A stretch of 64,000 bases of DNA, taken from contig NZ_PYFW01000003.1 of the NCBI RefSeq assembly GCF_003020125.1, forward strand, positions 558,001-622,000. Reading direction: 5' to 3'. This document shows positions 8,072 to 16,674 of this stretch, piece by piece. How positions within the stretch are numbered: the first letter of the stretch is position 1; every line of letters starts with the position of its first letter. This DNA comes from Bradyrhizobium sp. MOS003. GTDB lineage: Bacteria; Pseudomonadota; Alphaproteobacteria; Rhizobiales; Xanthobacteraceae. The position numbers were made by a program, and so were the translations under genes. The notes beneath the pieces were generated by a model, which saw nothing but the letters and a program-made list of their open reading frames with translations, was not told where the DNA came from and made no database searches.

Positions 8072-8911
8072 ATGAGCAAGAACGTGATCCGGCGCAAATC
8101 GCTCGAGCCTCGATCATCGGAGGCCGAAAACGACACGCGCGACGGCGGCGTGCAGTCCGTCGATCGCGCGCTGTCGATCCTGGCAACGCTGGCCGAGGAT
8201 GACGAAGGTTATCGCCTCAGCGATCTCGCGGTGCGCACTGGCCTGTCGGCCTCCACCGTGCACCGCCTGCTGGCAACGCTGGAGAGCCGCCGCTTCGTGC
8301 AGCTCGACCGCACGCAGTCCAAATGGCATGTCGGCTCGCGCGCCTTCACGGTGGGCGCGAGCTTTGCGCGGCGGCGCAATTTTTCCGCGCAGGCGATTCC
8401 TTACTTGCGAAAGCTGCGCGATCTCACCCGCGAGACCGCCAATCTCGCCGTGGTCGACGATGAGTTCATCATCGTGCTGACCCGCATGGAAAGCCGCGAG
8501 ATAATGCGTTCGCTGACCCTGGTCGGCGGCCGCGTTCCCATGGTGACGTCGGGCGTCGGCAAGGCCGTGCTCGCGACCTATTCCGACGAGGACGTCGGCG
8601 CCGTCATCCGCCATCACGGCATGCCCCGGCTGACTGAGAAGTCGATCGTGCGACCGAGTGACCTGTTCAAGGAGCTCGAAAAGATTCGCAAGCAGGGTTT
8701 TGCGCTCGACGACGAAGAAGCCTGCATGGGACTGCGCTGTGTCGCAGCGGTGGTCTACAACGACTGTGCCGATCCGCTCGCGGCGATTTCGGTCTCCGGC
8801 ATGACCAGCCGGATGACCGATCAGAGGTTGCCGGAAATCGGCCAAATCGTCCGGGACGTCGCCGCCGAACTGACGGTCGCCCTCGGTGGGGCGATCCCGG
8901 CGCCCCGCTGA
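8072..8911 (+). CDS. IclR-family transcriptional regulator
   Basis: 279-aa regulator. An N-terminal winged helix-turn-helix (about 25-90; GVQSVDRALSILATLAED and LSDLAVRTGLSASTVHRLLATLES) is followed by the IclR GAF-like effector domain (about 100-270). I start at the ATG at 8072; the open frame extends far upstream only as a shadow of the synthetase gene. It lies between the oxalate genes and the tctCBA-type transporter, all on the plus strand. A perfect 6-bp inverted repeat at 8956-8976 just before tctC is a possible binding site. The likely target is the transporter, with a carboxylate effector; this is inference from position. Confidence 0.9.
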   Translation: MSKNVIRRKSLEPRSSEAENDTRDGGVQSVDRALSILATLAEDDEGYRLSDLAVRTGLSASTVHRLLATLESRRFVQLDRTQSKWHVGSRAFTVGASFARRRNFSAQAIPYLRKLRDLTRETANLAVVDDEFIIVLTRMESREIMRSLTLVGGRVPMVTSGVGKAVLATYSDEDVGAVIRHHGMPRLTEKSIVRPSDLFKELEKIRKQGFALDDEEACMGLRCVAAVVYNDCADPLAAISVSGMTSRMTDQRLPEIGQIVRDVAAELTVALGGAIPAPR

Positions 8912-8952
8912 CCACGCGCGTCGTCCAGGGGATGTCGCTGGACAGGCCCGGC

Positions 8953-8978
8953 CGTTTTGGTTGATATGCGACCAAACG
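8953..8978. promoter_or_regulatory. Candidate IclR operator before tctC
   Basis: TTTGGT (8956-8961) and ACCAAA (8971-8976) form a perfect inverted repeat with a 9-nt spacer, 46 nt before the tctC start. It is the only clear dyad of regulator-site size next to the IclR gene, apart from a GTCCAG/GTCCAG-type dyad slightly upstream. Confidence 0.4.
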
Positions 8979-9021
8979 ACACAATGCGGCAAACGTCCGC
9001 ATGAGCCTGGAGAGCGTCCTC

Positions 9022-9990
9022 ATGTTCCATTTTTCCGCGCGCCTTGCCGGCGCAGCCATCGCGCTGACCCTTGCGGCGACGGCACCCGTTTTTGCCCAGC
9101 AGCTCGAGCTCAAGCTGATGGCGCCGGCGGCTCCCGGAGGGGGCTGGGACCAGACCGCGCGCTCCATGCAGCAGGCGCTGGTCGCCGCGGGCGTCGCGCG
9201 CAGCGTGCAGGTCGTCAACGTTCCCGGCGCGGGCGGCAGCGTCGGCATCGCGCAATTCGTCAACGGTGCCAAGGGCGACGGCAACCAGCTGATGGTCAAC
9301 GGCTTCGTCATGGTCGGCGCGCTCGCCATGAACAAGTCGCCGGTGACGCTGGAGCAGGTGACGCCGATTGCACGCCTCACCGAGGAAATCCAGGTGATCG
9401 TGGTGCCCGCGAATTCGCCGATCAAGACCGCGCAGGATCTCGCCGCCGCGGTGAAGGCCGATATCGCCAAGGTCACCTTCGCCGGCGGCTCGGCCGGAGG
9501 CGTCGACCATGTGATGGCGGCGTTGTTCGCCGGCGCGGTCGGGGCCGACGCCAAGAAGATCAACTACATCCCGTTCTCCGGCGGCGGCGAATCGCTCGCG
9601 GCGATCCTCGGTGGCAAGGTCACCGCGGGCATTTCGGGGATGAGCGAATATGAAGGGCAGATCAAGTCCGGCAAGCTGCGCGCGATCGGCGTGACCTCGG
9701 AGAAGCGGATCGCGGGCAGCGACATCCCGACCTTCAAAGAGCAGGGCATCGACCTCGTGATCGCCAACTGGCGTTCGGTGGTGGCGCCTCCCGGCATCAC
9801 GCCCGAGCAGAAGAAGACGCTGAGCGATGCGGTCGAGAAGATGGTGAAGTCGGACGCCTGGAAGGAAATCCTCAAGCAGAAGGGCTGGGAAGACGCCTAT
9901 CTCGGCGGTGACGCCTTCGCCGACTTCCTGAAGAAGGAAACCGTGCGCGTCACCGACGTGCTGAAATCGGTCGGCCTGGTCAAATCATGA
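9022..9990 (+). CDS. tctC: Tripartite tricarboxylate transporter binding protein (TctC/Bug)
   Basis: 322-aa periplasmic solute receptor. A clear signal peptide (about residues 1-24, ending PVFA before QQLELKL) is followed by the two-lobed Bug fold; APAAPGGGWDQTAR is the family's ligand-loop signature. The ATG at 9022 has GGAGAG seven bases upstream; an in-frame ATG at 9001 would place extra residues before the signal peptide. It is the first gene of tctC-tctB-tctA with a 4-nt overlap to tctB. Ligands of the family are citrate, tartrate, other carboxylates, or aromatic acids. The oxalate/glyoxylate neighbourhood suggests a C2-C4 acid, which is inference. Confidence 0.92.
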   Translation: MFHFSARLAGAAIALTLAATAPVFAQQLELKLMAPAAPGGGWDQTARSMQQALVAAGVARSVQVVNVPGAGGSVGIAQFVNGAKGDGNQLMVNGFVMVGALAMNKSPVTLEQVTPIARLTEEIQVIVVPANSPIKTAQDLAAAVKADIAKVTFAGGSAGGVDHVMAALFAGAVGADAKKINYIPFSGGGESLAAILGGKVTAGISGMSEYEGQIKSGKLRAIGVTSEKRIAGSDIPTFKEQGIDLVIANWRSVVAPPGITPEQKKTLSDAVEKMVKSDAWKEILKQKGWEDAYLGGDAFADFLKKETVRVTDVLKSVGLVKS

Positions 9991-10484
9991 CCCAAGATCA
10001 CGCGTCTGGCGATCCCGCCCAGCCGCCGCGGCGCGTCGATCGCGCCGGCATCGTCATCGCGGCCCTGCTCGCAGGCCTTGCCGCGGTGCTGGTCGTCGAC
10101 GCGCGCGGCCTGTCATCCACCACGATGTACGGGATGGGGCCGGAAGCGATGCCGGTCGTGATTGCCTGTGGCCTTGCACTGCTCGCGATCGGCAATTTCG
10201 TCGACGCGCTGCGCGGCAATCTGCCGGCGCGCGAGAGCGCCGATCCCGTGCCCGTAGTTCTGATCCTCATCGGCCTTGCGCTGCTGATCGCCATCATCGG
10301 CTTCGGCGGCGGCTTCATCCTGGCGACCTCGGCGCTGTTCGTGACGACGTCGGCAGCGTTCGGCCGCCGAGCCATTCTCGTCGACAGCATCATCGCCCTC
10401 GTGATGTCGATCCTGATCTATCTCGCGTTCGACCGGCTACTCACGCTCAGCCTTCCGACCGGCCCGCTGGAGCGACTGCTGTGA
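9987..10484 (+). CDS. tctB: Tripartite tricarboxylate transporter small membrane subunit (TctB)
   Basis: 165-aa inner-membrane protein with about four hydrophobic segments (roughly 18-38, 45-68, 85-115, 120-150), as in TctB. The ATG overlaps the tctC stop as ATGA, giving translational coupling. TctB pairs with TctA to form the sodium- or proton-driven permease fed by TctC. Sequence conservation in this family is low, so the call rests on size, topology and position between tctC and tctA. Confidence 0.88.
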   Translation: MTQDHASGDPAQPPRRVDRAGIVIAALLAGLAAVLVVDARGLSSTTMYGMGPEAMPVVIACGLALLAIGNFVDALRGNLPARESADPVPVVLILIGLALLIAIIGFGGGFILATSALFVTTSAAFGRRAILVDSIIALVMSILIYLAFDRLLTLSLPTGPLERLL

Positions 10485-11983
10485 TGGACACCTTTGCCGC
10501 GCTGGCCCACGGCATGGCGGTCGCCGTCCAGCCGATGAATCTGCTTTACGCGCTGATCGGTGTGTTCCTCGGCACGGCCGTGGGCGTGCTGCCCGGCATC
10601 GGCCCGGCGCTGACGGTCGCGCTGCTGTTGCCGGTAACCTACAAGCTCGACCCCGGCGGTTCGCTCATCATGTTCGCCGGCATCTATTATGGCGGCATGT
10701 ATGGCGGCTCCACCACCGCGATCCTGATCAACACGCCCGGCGAGAGCGCCTCGATGGCGACCGCGCTCGAAGGCAACAAGATGGCCAAGGCCGGCCGCGG
10801 CGGGCCGGCGCTTGCGACCTCCGCGATCGGCTCCTTCGTCGCCGGCACCATCGCCACCATCGGGCTCGCCTTTCTCGCGCCGTGGCTGGTCGATTTCGCC
10901 GTGCGCTTCGGCCCCGAAGATTATTTCGCGCTGATGTGCGTCGCCTTCGTCACGGTCTCGGCGACCTTCGGCGATTCCCCGATCCGCGGCCTGACCAGCC
11001 TGTTCATCGGCCTGACGTTGGGCCTCGTCGGCATCGACAAGCTCACGGGACAGGCGCGGCTGGCGTTCGGCGTTCCTGAACTGCTCGACGGCGTCGAGGT
11101 GACGACGCTTGCGGTCGGCCTGTTCGCGGTGGGCGAGGCGCTCTACGTCGCCTCGCGCCGCCACCACAGCGAGGAAAAGCTCGAGCCGGTGCGCGGCTCG
11201 CTGTGGATGACCAAGGAAGACTGGAAGCGGTCGTGGAAGCCGTGGCTGCGCGGCACGATGTTCGGCTTCCCGATCGGCGCGTTGCCGGCGGGTGGCGCGG
11301 AGATCCCGACCTTCCTCTCATATTCGTGCGAGAAACGACTTACCAAGTACCCGGAAGAATTCGGCAAGGGTGCGATCGAGGGCGTCGCCGGACCGGAAGC
11401 CGCGAACAATGCCTCTGCCGCCGGCACGCTGGTGCCCTTGCTCACGCTCGGGCTGCCGACCTCGGCGACCGCCGCGATGATGCTGGCGGGCTTCCAGCAA
11501 TACGGCCTCAACCCGGGACCGCTGCTGTTCGCCGAGCGGCCCGACCTCGTGTGGGGCCTGATCGCGAGCCTGTTCATCGCCAATTGCATGCTGCTGGTGC
11601 TCAATCTTCCGCTCGTTGGCCTGTGGGTGCGGCTGCTGGCAATCCCGCAGCCATGGCTCTACGCCGGCATCCTCGTGTTCGCGACCATGGGCACCATCGC
11701 CGCCAAGCCGTCGGTGGTCGAACTGTCGATGCTGGCAGGCTTCGGCGTGCTTGGTTTCCTTATGCGTCGGTTCGACTTTCCGATTGCGCCCGTCGTCGTC
11801 GGCCTGATCCTCGGCCCGATCGCCGAGAGCCAGTTGCGCAGAGCACTCGCCATCAGCCTCGGCGATCCCATGACGCTGCTTCAGAGCCCGATCTCGGCGA
11901 CGCTGCTGGCGCTGGCACTGATCGCGCTGCTGGCGCCCTTCGTGTTGAAGGGGCTCGGACGGTTCAAGGCGACTGAGGATTAG
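10484..11983 (+). CDS. tctA: Tripartite tricarboxylate transporter large permease (TctA)
   Basis: 499-aa multi-spanning permease of the tctCBA system. It contains the family signatures GTAVGVLPGIGPALTVALLLPVTY near the N-terminus, YYGGMYGGSTTAILINTPGE, and the internally repeated LGLPTSATAAMM in the second half. About 11-12 membrane segments; length is typical (about 500). The start is either this ATG (TGATG overlap with the tctB stop) or a GTG three bases earlier, which is slightly better spaced from GGAG. No terminator is visible after it. Confidence 0.94.
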   Translation: MDTFAALAHGMAVAVQPMNLLYALIGVFLGTAVGVLPGIGPALTVALLLPVTYKLDPGGSLIMFAGIYYGGMYGGSTTAILINTPGESASMATALEGNKMAKAGRGGPALATSAIGSFVAGTIATIGLAFLAPWLVDFAVRFGPEDYFALMCVAFVTVSATFGDSPIRGLTSLFIGLTLGLVGIDKLTGQARLAFGVPELLDGVEVTTLAVGLFAVGEALYVASRRHHSEEKLEPVRGSLWMTKEDWKRSWKPWLRGTMFGFPIGALPAGGAEIPTFLSYSCEKRLTKYPEEFGKGAIEGVAGPEAANNASAAGTLVPLLTLGLPTSATAAMMLAGFQQYGLNPGPLLFAERPDLVWGLIASLFIANCMLLVLNLPLVGLWVRLLAIPQPWLYAGILVFATMGTIAAKPSVVELSMLAGFGVLGFLMRRFDFPIAPVVVGLILGPIAESQLRRALAISLGDPMTLLQSPISATLLALALIALLAPFVLKGLGRFKATED

Positions 11984-12036
11984 TCATCCAGGCGCACGCA
12001 TTTTTCGATGCTGCGTTCATCTCGTGGGGAAACGTC

Positions 12037-12837
12037 ATGCCGTCAGAACTTCGTTCGCCCCGTCTCGCCGTCCTGATCGACGCCGACAATGCGTCGGCGA
12101 AAATCGCCGATGGATTGTTCGAGGAGATCGCCAAGATCGGCGAGGCCAGCGTTCGCCGCATCTACGGCGATTTCTCCAATGCCAGGTCCAGGGGATGGGC
12201 CGACATCCTGTCGAAGCACGCCATCATCCCGCAGCAGCAGTTCGCCTATACGACCGGAAAGAATGCGTCCGACATCACCCTGGTCATCGACGCCATGGAC
12301 CTGCTTCACAGCGGCCGGTTCGACGGCTTCTGCCTGGTGTCATCCGACAGCGACTTTACCCGTCTGGCCGCCCGCATCCGCGAGCAGGGCATCGACGTCT
12401 TCGGGTTTGGCGAGCAGAAGACGCCGGAAAGCTTCCGGCAGGCTTGCCGCAGGTTCGTCTACACGGAGAACCTGCTTTCCGTCCCGGCAAACACCCAGGA
12501 GGCCGCCTCGAGATCGGCGTCGCTGCAACCGCTTGATGCGGCGACCCCCATCATCAAGAAAGTCATTACCCAGATGGAGAGCGAGGACGGCTGGGTGACG
12601 CTCGGGGAGGTCGGCCGCCAGCTGGCCAATCTCGCTTCCGATTTCGATCCGAGAACGTTCGGCTTCCGCAAGTTGAGCGACCTCGTGCGCAAGACGAATT
12701 CCTTCGAGATCGACGAGCAGAATGGCAGGTCGATGCGGATCCGGGTCAAGCCCGCTGCCGCACCAGCCCCGCGACGGCGGAACTCGCGCAGGCCTGCGAG
12801 GTCGGGGACGCCAGGCGGTTCGCCGCCAAAAGCGTAA
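12037..12837 (+). CDS. NYN-domain protein with C-terminal LOTUS/OST-HTH-like domain
   Basis: 266 aa. The N-terminal part (about 8-145) is a NYN/PIN-like nuclease domain with its acidic metal residues: LAVLIDADNAS, then KNASDITLVIDAMDLL, then CLVSSDSDFTRLAARIRE. A second domain (about 165-245; DGWVTLGEVGRQLANLASDFDPRTFGFRKLSDLVRKT) matches the LOTUS/OST-HTH RNA-binding fold. The tail is Arg/Pro-rich. Family knowledge (LabA/DUF88, MARF1-like) suggests an RNA-directed nuclease or RNA-binding protein. The gene stands alone between the transporter and adenine deaminase, with no obvious link to either. Its RNA targets are unknown. Confidence 0.85.
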   Translation: MPSELRSPRLAVLIDADNASAKIADGLFEEIAKIGEASVRRIYGDFSNARSRGWADILSKHAIIPQQQFAYTTGKNASDITLVIDAMDLLHSGRFDGFCLVSSDSDFTRLAARIREQGIDVFGFGEQKTPESFRQACRRFVYTENLLSVPANTQEAASRSASLQPLDAATPIIKKVITQMESEDGWVTLGEVGRQLANLASDFDPRTFGFRKLSDLVRKTNSFEIDEQNGRSMRIRVKPAAAPAPRRRNSRRPARSGTPGGSPPKA

Positions 12838-12922
12838 GCAGGACCTGCCGTTATATTTGCGCTTGCCCGGTCTTGCGCAGGGCGTAACCATCGCGTGGTC
12901 ATAACGCCATGCGAGGGTTCCG

Positions 12923-14725
12923 ATGACCAAACTCACCCGCTTCGCCGTCGCACCGCTGCATGCGATGACCCGGCGTCTGGCCGATGTCGCTTCCGCGCGT
13001 CTCGCGCCGGATCTCGTCATCGGCGGCGCGAGGGTGCTCTCGACCTATTCGGAGCGCATACATGCGGACCGCGAGGTCTGGATCACCGGCGGCCGTATCG
13101 CTGCGGTGAAGCCGGCCGGAACGGCAAAGAAGGTCTGGAGTGATGTCGCGACCTACGACGCGGCACGCGGAATCATCGCGCCGGGCCTGGTCGATCCGCA
13201 CATCCACATCGAATCCTCGATGGTGACGGCCTGCGCCTATGCGGAGGCGGCACTGCTCAACGGAACCACGACGATCTTCTGCGACAGCCACGAGATCGGC
13301 AACGTCATGGACGTCGCCGGCGTCGAGGCGATGCTGGAGGACGCGCGCGAGGCGCCGCTTTCGATCTTTTTGACGGTGCCGAGCACGGTGCCGGCAACGT
13401 CGGCCGAGTTGGAAACGGCCGGCGGCGATCTCACGCCGGACAAGATCGCCGGCCTGTTCGACCGTTGGCCCGAAGCCGTGGGGCTCGGTGAGAAGATGGA
13501 TTTCGTCCCGGTCACGATGGGTGACGAGCGCAGCCACGCCATCCTTGCGGCTGCCTTGAAGCGCGGTCGTCCCGTGTCCGGCCATGTTTACGGCCGCGAC
13601 TTCGTCGCGGCCTATGCGGCCAGCGGCGTCACCGACACCCATGAGGCGATCGACCGTGACATCGCCGACGACCTGCTCGATGCCGGCGTCTGGGTGTTCC
13701 TGCGCGGCGGTCCGCCGACGACACCCTGGCACTCGCTGCCGCAGGCGATCCGCACCATCACCGAGCTCGGCGCCTCACACAAGCGTACGGCCGTGTGCAC
13801 CGACGATCGCGATGCCGACGACCTGCTGATGTTCGGCCTCGATTGGGTGGTGCGGGAGGCGGTGAAGGCGGGCATGTCGCCGGAGCAGGCCTGGTCGATG
13901 GGCTCGCTGCATGGCGCCACACGCTTCGGCATGGATGGCGATATCGGCGGACTCGGCGGCGGCCGCCGCGCCGATCTCGTGCTGATGGACGATCAGCTCA
14001 AGCCGCACTGCACCTGGTATGGCGGCGAACTCGTGGTCGAGCACGGCAAGATCACTGATCGCCTCGATCAGGCGCTGTCGCAGCGCTATCAATATCCGAA
14101 GGCTGCTTATGCGACGGTGAAGCTACCGAAGGCGATGAAGCTGACGCCGGAGCTGCCGGCAAAGGCCTGCACCGTCAACGCGATCAAGACCGCGCTGCCG
14201 GGTATCACGCTGATCCACGAGAAGGTAGCGATCGAGGCCGCCAAGGATTGGCCGTCCTTGTTTGCGCGCTACGGCCTCTGCTTCGTTACGGTCGTCGAGC
14301 GCCACGGCAAATCCGCCGGCAATGTTGCCTATGGCCTCCTCAAGGACTTTGGCCTGAAGCGCGGCGCGGTTGCCTCCAGCGTCGGTCACGACAGTCACAA
14401 CATCATCGTCGCCGGCACCAATGAAAGCGACATGCAAGTCGCGGTCGCCGCCATCAAGGACCAGCAGGGCGGCGTCTGCGTCGTCGCCGACGGCAAGGTG
14501 AGGGCGCTGGTTCCGCTGCCGATCGCGGGTCTGCTCTCCGACAAGCGCGTCACGGAGGTCGCCGAAGAAGTGAGGGCGCTGAAGAAGGAATGGGCTGAGG
14601 CCGGCTGCACCATCCCCTACATGGGCTTCAATTTGATTCCCCTATCGGTCATTCCGGAAATTCGCATCACCGACAAAGGTCTCGTGCTGGTGCCGCAGAT
14701 GGAGCTGGCGCCGCTGTACGAGTGA
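12923..14725 (+). CDS. ade: Adenine deaminase
   Basis: 600-aa amidohydrolase-superfamily enzyme converting adenine to hypoxanthine and ammonia in purine salvage or degradation. Metal-binding HIH at residues 93-95 (GLVDPHIHIESSM), the DSHEIGNV segment, GRPVSGHVYG, and the C-terminal domain with SVGHDSHNIIVAG are all diagnostic of the Ade family. Length matches (about 570-600). The ATG at 12923 is well placed. It lies upstream of gcl-hyi-glxR in the same direction but 152 nt away, so co-transcription is possible rather than shown. Confidence 0.94.
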   Translation: MTKLTRFAVAPLHAMTRRLADVASARLAPDLVIGGARVLSTYSERIHADREVWITGGRIAAVKPAGTAKKVWSDVATYDAARGIIAPGLVDPHIHIESSMVTACAYAEAALLNGTTTIFCDSHEIGNVMDVAGVEAMLEDAREAPLSIFLTVPSTVPATSAELETAGGDLTPDKIAGLFDRWPEAVGLGEKMDFVPVTMGDERSHAILAAALKRGRPVSGHVYGRDFVAAYAASGVTDTHEAIDRDIADDLLDAGVWVFLRGGPPTTPWHSLPQAIRTITELGASHKRTAVCTDDRDADDLLMFGLDWVVREAVKAGMSPEQAWSMGSLHGATRFGMDGDIGGLGGGRRADLVLMDDQLKPHCTWYGGELVVEHGKITDRLDQALSQRYQYPKAAYATVKLPKAMKLTPELPAKACTVNAIKTALPGITLIHEKVAIEAAKDWPSLFARYGLCFVTVVERHGKSAGNVAYGLLKDFGLKRGAVASSVGHDSHNIIVAGTNESDMQVAVAAIKDQQGGVCVVADGKVRALVPLPIAGLLSDKRVTEVAEEVRALKKEWAEAGCTIPYMGFNLIPLSVIPEIRITDKGLVLVPQMELAPLYE

Positions 14726-14877
14726 GGCGCTTTCACGCATTTCTTCATCTAACCGATTGAGGCTGCCGCAATTTTTCTGCGGTTGCCGCATCGTGGAAAA
14801 TAAAATCGCTCTCGTTGAGATCGCATCTTGCACGCCCGATGATCCCGCTCGCTGACGCAACTCGAGCGAGGTCCAAT

Positions 14878-16662
14878 ATGGCGAAGATGCGAGCTATCGA
14901 TGCTGCCGTGCGAATTCTGGAGAAGGAAGGCATCTCCACCGCCTTCGGGGTTCCCGGGGCCGCGATCAACCCGCTTTACTCGGCGCTGAAGAAACGCGGC
15001 TCGATCCGGCACATCCTGGCGCGGCATGTTGAGGGCGCCTCGCACATGGCGGAGGGCTATACGCGCGCCAAGGCCGGCAATATCGGGGTCTGCATCGGCA
15101 CCTCGGGGCCGGCGGGCACCGACATGATCACCGGGCTTTATTCCGCGATCGCCGATTCCATTCCGATCCTCTGCATCACCGGGCAGGCGCCGCGGGCGCG
15201 GCTCTACAAGGAAGATTTTCAGGCCGTCGACATCGAGTCGATCGCAAAGCCCGTGACGAAATGGGCCGTCACCGTGCGCGAGCCGGCGCTGGTGCCGCGC
15301 GTGTTCAGCCAGGCCTTTCACGTCATGCGCTCGGGCCGGCCGGGGCCGGTGCTGATCGACATGCCGCTCGACGTACAGCTCGCCGAAATCGAGTTCGACG
15401 ACGAGACCTATGAGCCGCTGCCCGTCTACAAGCCCGCTGCCACGCGAAAACAGGTCGAGAAGGCATTGGAGATGCTCAACGCGGCCGAACGGCCGTTGAT
15501 CGTCGCGGGCGGCGGCATCATCAACGCCGACGCTTCGGATCTGCTGGTCGAATTCGCCGAGATCGCGAATGTCCCGGTCGTGCCGACGCTGATGGGGTGG
15601 GGCGCGATCCCCGACGATCATGTGCTGATGGCCGGCATGGTCGGCCTTCAGACCAGCCACCGCTATGGCAATGCCACCATGCTCGAATCCGACTTCGTGC
15701 TCGGCATCGGCAACCGCTGGGCCAACCGCCACACCGGCTCGGTCGAGACCTACACCAAGGACCGCACCTTCGTGCATGTCGACATCGAGCCGACCCAGAT
15801 CGGGCGCGTGTTCAATCCCGATCTCGGCATCGTCTCGGACGCCAAGGCCGCACTCGAGCTGTTCGTCACCGTCGCCAGGGAGTGGCGTCGGTCCGGCAGG
15901 CTCCGCGAGCGCCAGGCATGGCCCGCGTCATGCCGCGATCGCAAGACGACCATGCTGCGCAAGAGCCATTTCGACAACGTCCCGATCAAGCCGCAGCGCG
16001 TCTACGAGGAAATGACCAGGGCCTTTGGTCGCGACACCTGCTACGTCACCGTGATCGGCCTGTCGCAGATCGCCGGCGCGCAGTTTTTGGGCGTCTACAA
16101 GCCGCGCAACTGGATCAATGCCGGGCAGGCTGGGCCGCTCGGCTGGACGCTGCCAGCCGCGCTCGGCGTGCGTGCGGCGTGCCCGAATCGCGACATCGTC
16201 GCGCTCTCCGGCGACTACGATTTCCAGTTCCTGATCGAGGAGCTCGCGGTCGGCGCGCAGTTCAACCTGCCCTATATCCACGTCGTCGTGAACAATTCCT
16301 ATCTCGGCCTGATCCGCCAGGCTCAGCGCGGCTTCGACATGGACTATCACGTCCAGCTCTCGTTCGAGAACGTCAATGCGCCGGAGCTCAATGGATACGG
16401 CGTCGACCATGTCGCGGTCGCCGAAGGCCTCGGCTGCAAGGCGATCCGCGTCACCGACCCCAAGGACGCGCAAGCCGCGTTCGCGACTGCGCGGGAATTG
16501 ATGACCAAGCATCGTGTGCCGGTCGTCGTCGAGTTCATCCTCGAACGCGTCACCAACATCGCGATGGGCACCGAGATCGACAACATCGTCGAATTCGAAG
16601 AGGTGCTGGATCTGCCACTCGATGAGGTCGGCACCACCCGCGTGCTGCAGCCGGCGGAATAG
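14878..16662 (+). CDS. gcl: Glyoxylate carboligase (tartronate-semialdehyde synthase)
   Basis: 594-aa TPP- and FAD-binding enzyme that joins two glyoxylates to tartronate semialdehyde and CO2. The ATG at 14878 gives 594 aa, against 593 in E. coli Gcl, and is preceded by GAGCGAGG; an upstream in-frame start at 14815 is not needed. The hallmark of this enzyme, Val instead of the usual catalytic Glu, is visible in RHVEGASHMAEGYTRA. The C-terminal PP domain has GDYDFQFLIEELAVG...NNSYLGLIRQ. First gene of gcl-hyi-glxR, which together convert glyoxylate to D-glycerate. Confidence 0.95.
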   Translation: MAKMRAIDAAVRILEKEGISTAFGVPGAAINPLYSALKKRGSIRHILARHVEGASHMAEGYTRAKAGNIGVCIGTSGPAGTDMITGLYSAIADSIPILCITGQAPRARLYKEDFQAVDIESIAKPVTKWAVTVREPALVPRVFSQAFHVMRSGRPGPVLIDMPLDVQLAEIEFDDETYEPLPVYKPAATRKQVEKALEMLNAAERPLIVAGGGIINADASDLLVEFAEIANVPVVPTLMGWGAIPDDHVLMAGMVGLQTSHRYGNATMLESDFVLGIGNRWANRHTGSVETYTKDRTFVHVDIEPTQIGRVFNPDLGIVSDAKAALELFVTVAREWRRSGRLRERQAWPASCRDRKTTMLRKSHFDNVPIKPQRVYEEMTRAFGRDTCYVTVIGLSQIAGAQFLGVYKPRNWINAGQAGPLGWTLPAALGVRAACPNRDIVALSGDYDFQFLIEELAVGAQFNLPYIHVVVNNSYLGLIRQAQRGFDMDYHVQLSFENVNAPELNGYGVDHVAVAEGLGCKAIRVTDPKDAQAAFATARELMTKHRVPVVVEFILERVTNIAMGTEIDNIVEFEEVLDLPLDEVGTTRVLQPAE

Positions 16663-16674
16663 GGGAGAAGCATC

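Noticed and set aside
5790..8186. Long open frame on the minus strand across the acyl-CoA synthetase gene (about 798 codons)
   Set aside because: Antisense shadow of a high-GC gene: His/Arg/Asp-rich translation with no recognisable domain, no ribosome site, and the plus strand carries an intact conserved enzyme.
9021..9052. Start of tctC at the ATG at 9001
   Set aside because: It would put seven residues before the signal peptide and has no ribosome site, while the ATG at 9022 has GGAGAG at good spacing.
14755..14770. TTG...CAA sequence before gcl as an FNR-type box
   Set aside because: The spacer is nine bases, not eight, and the half sites are not symmetric.
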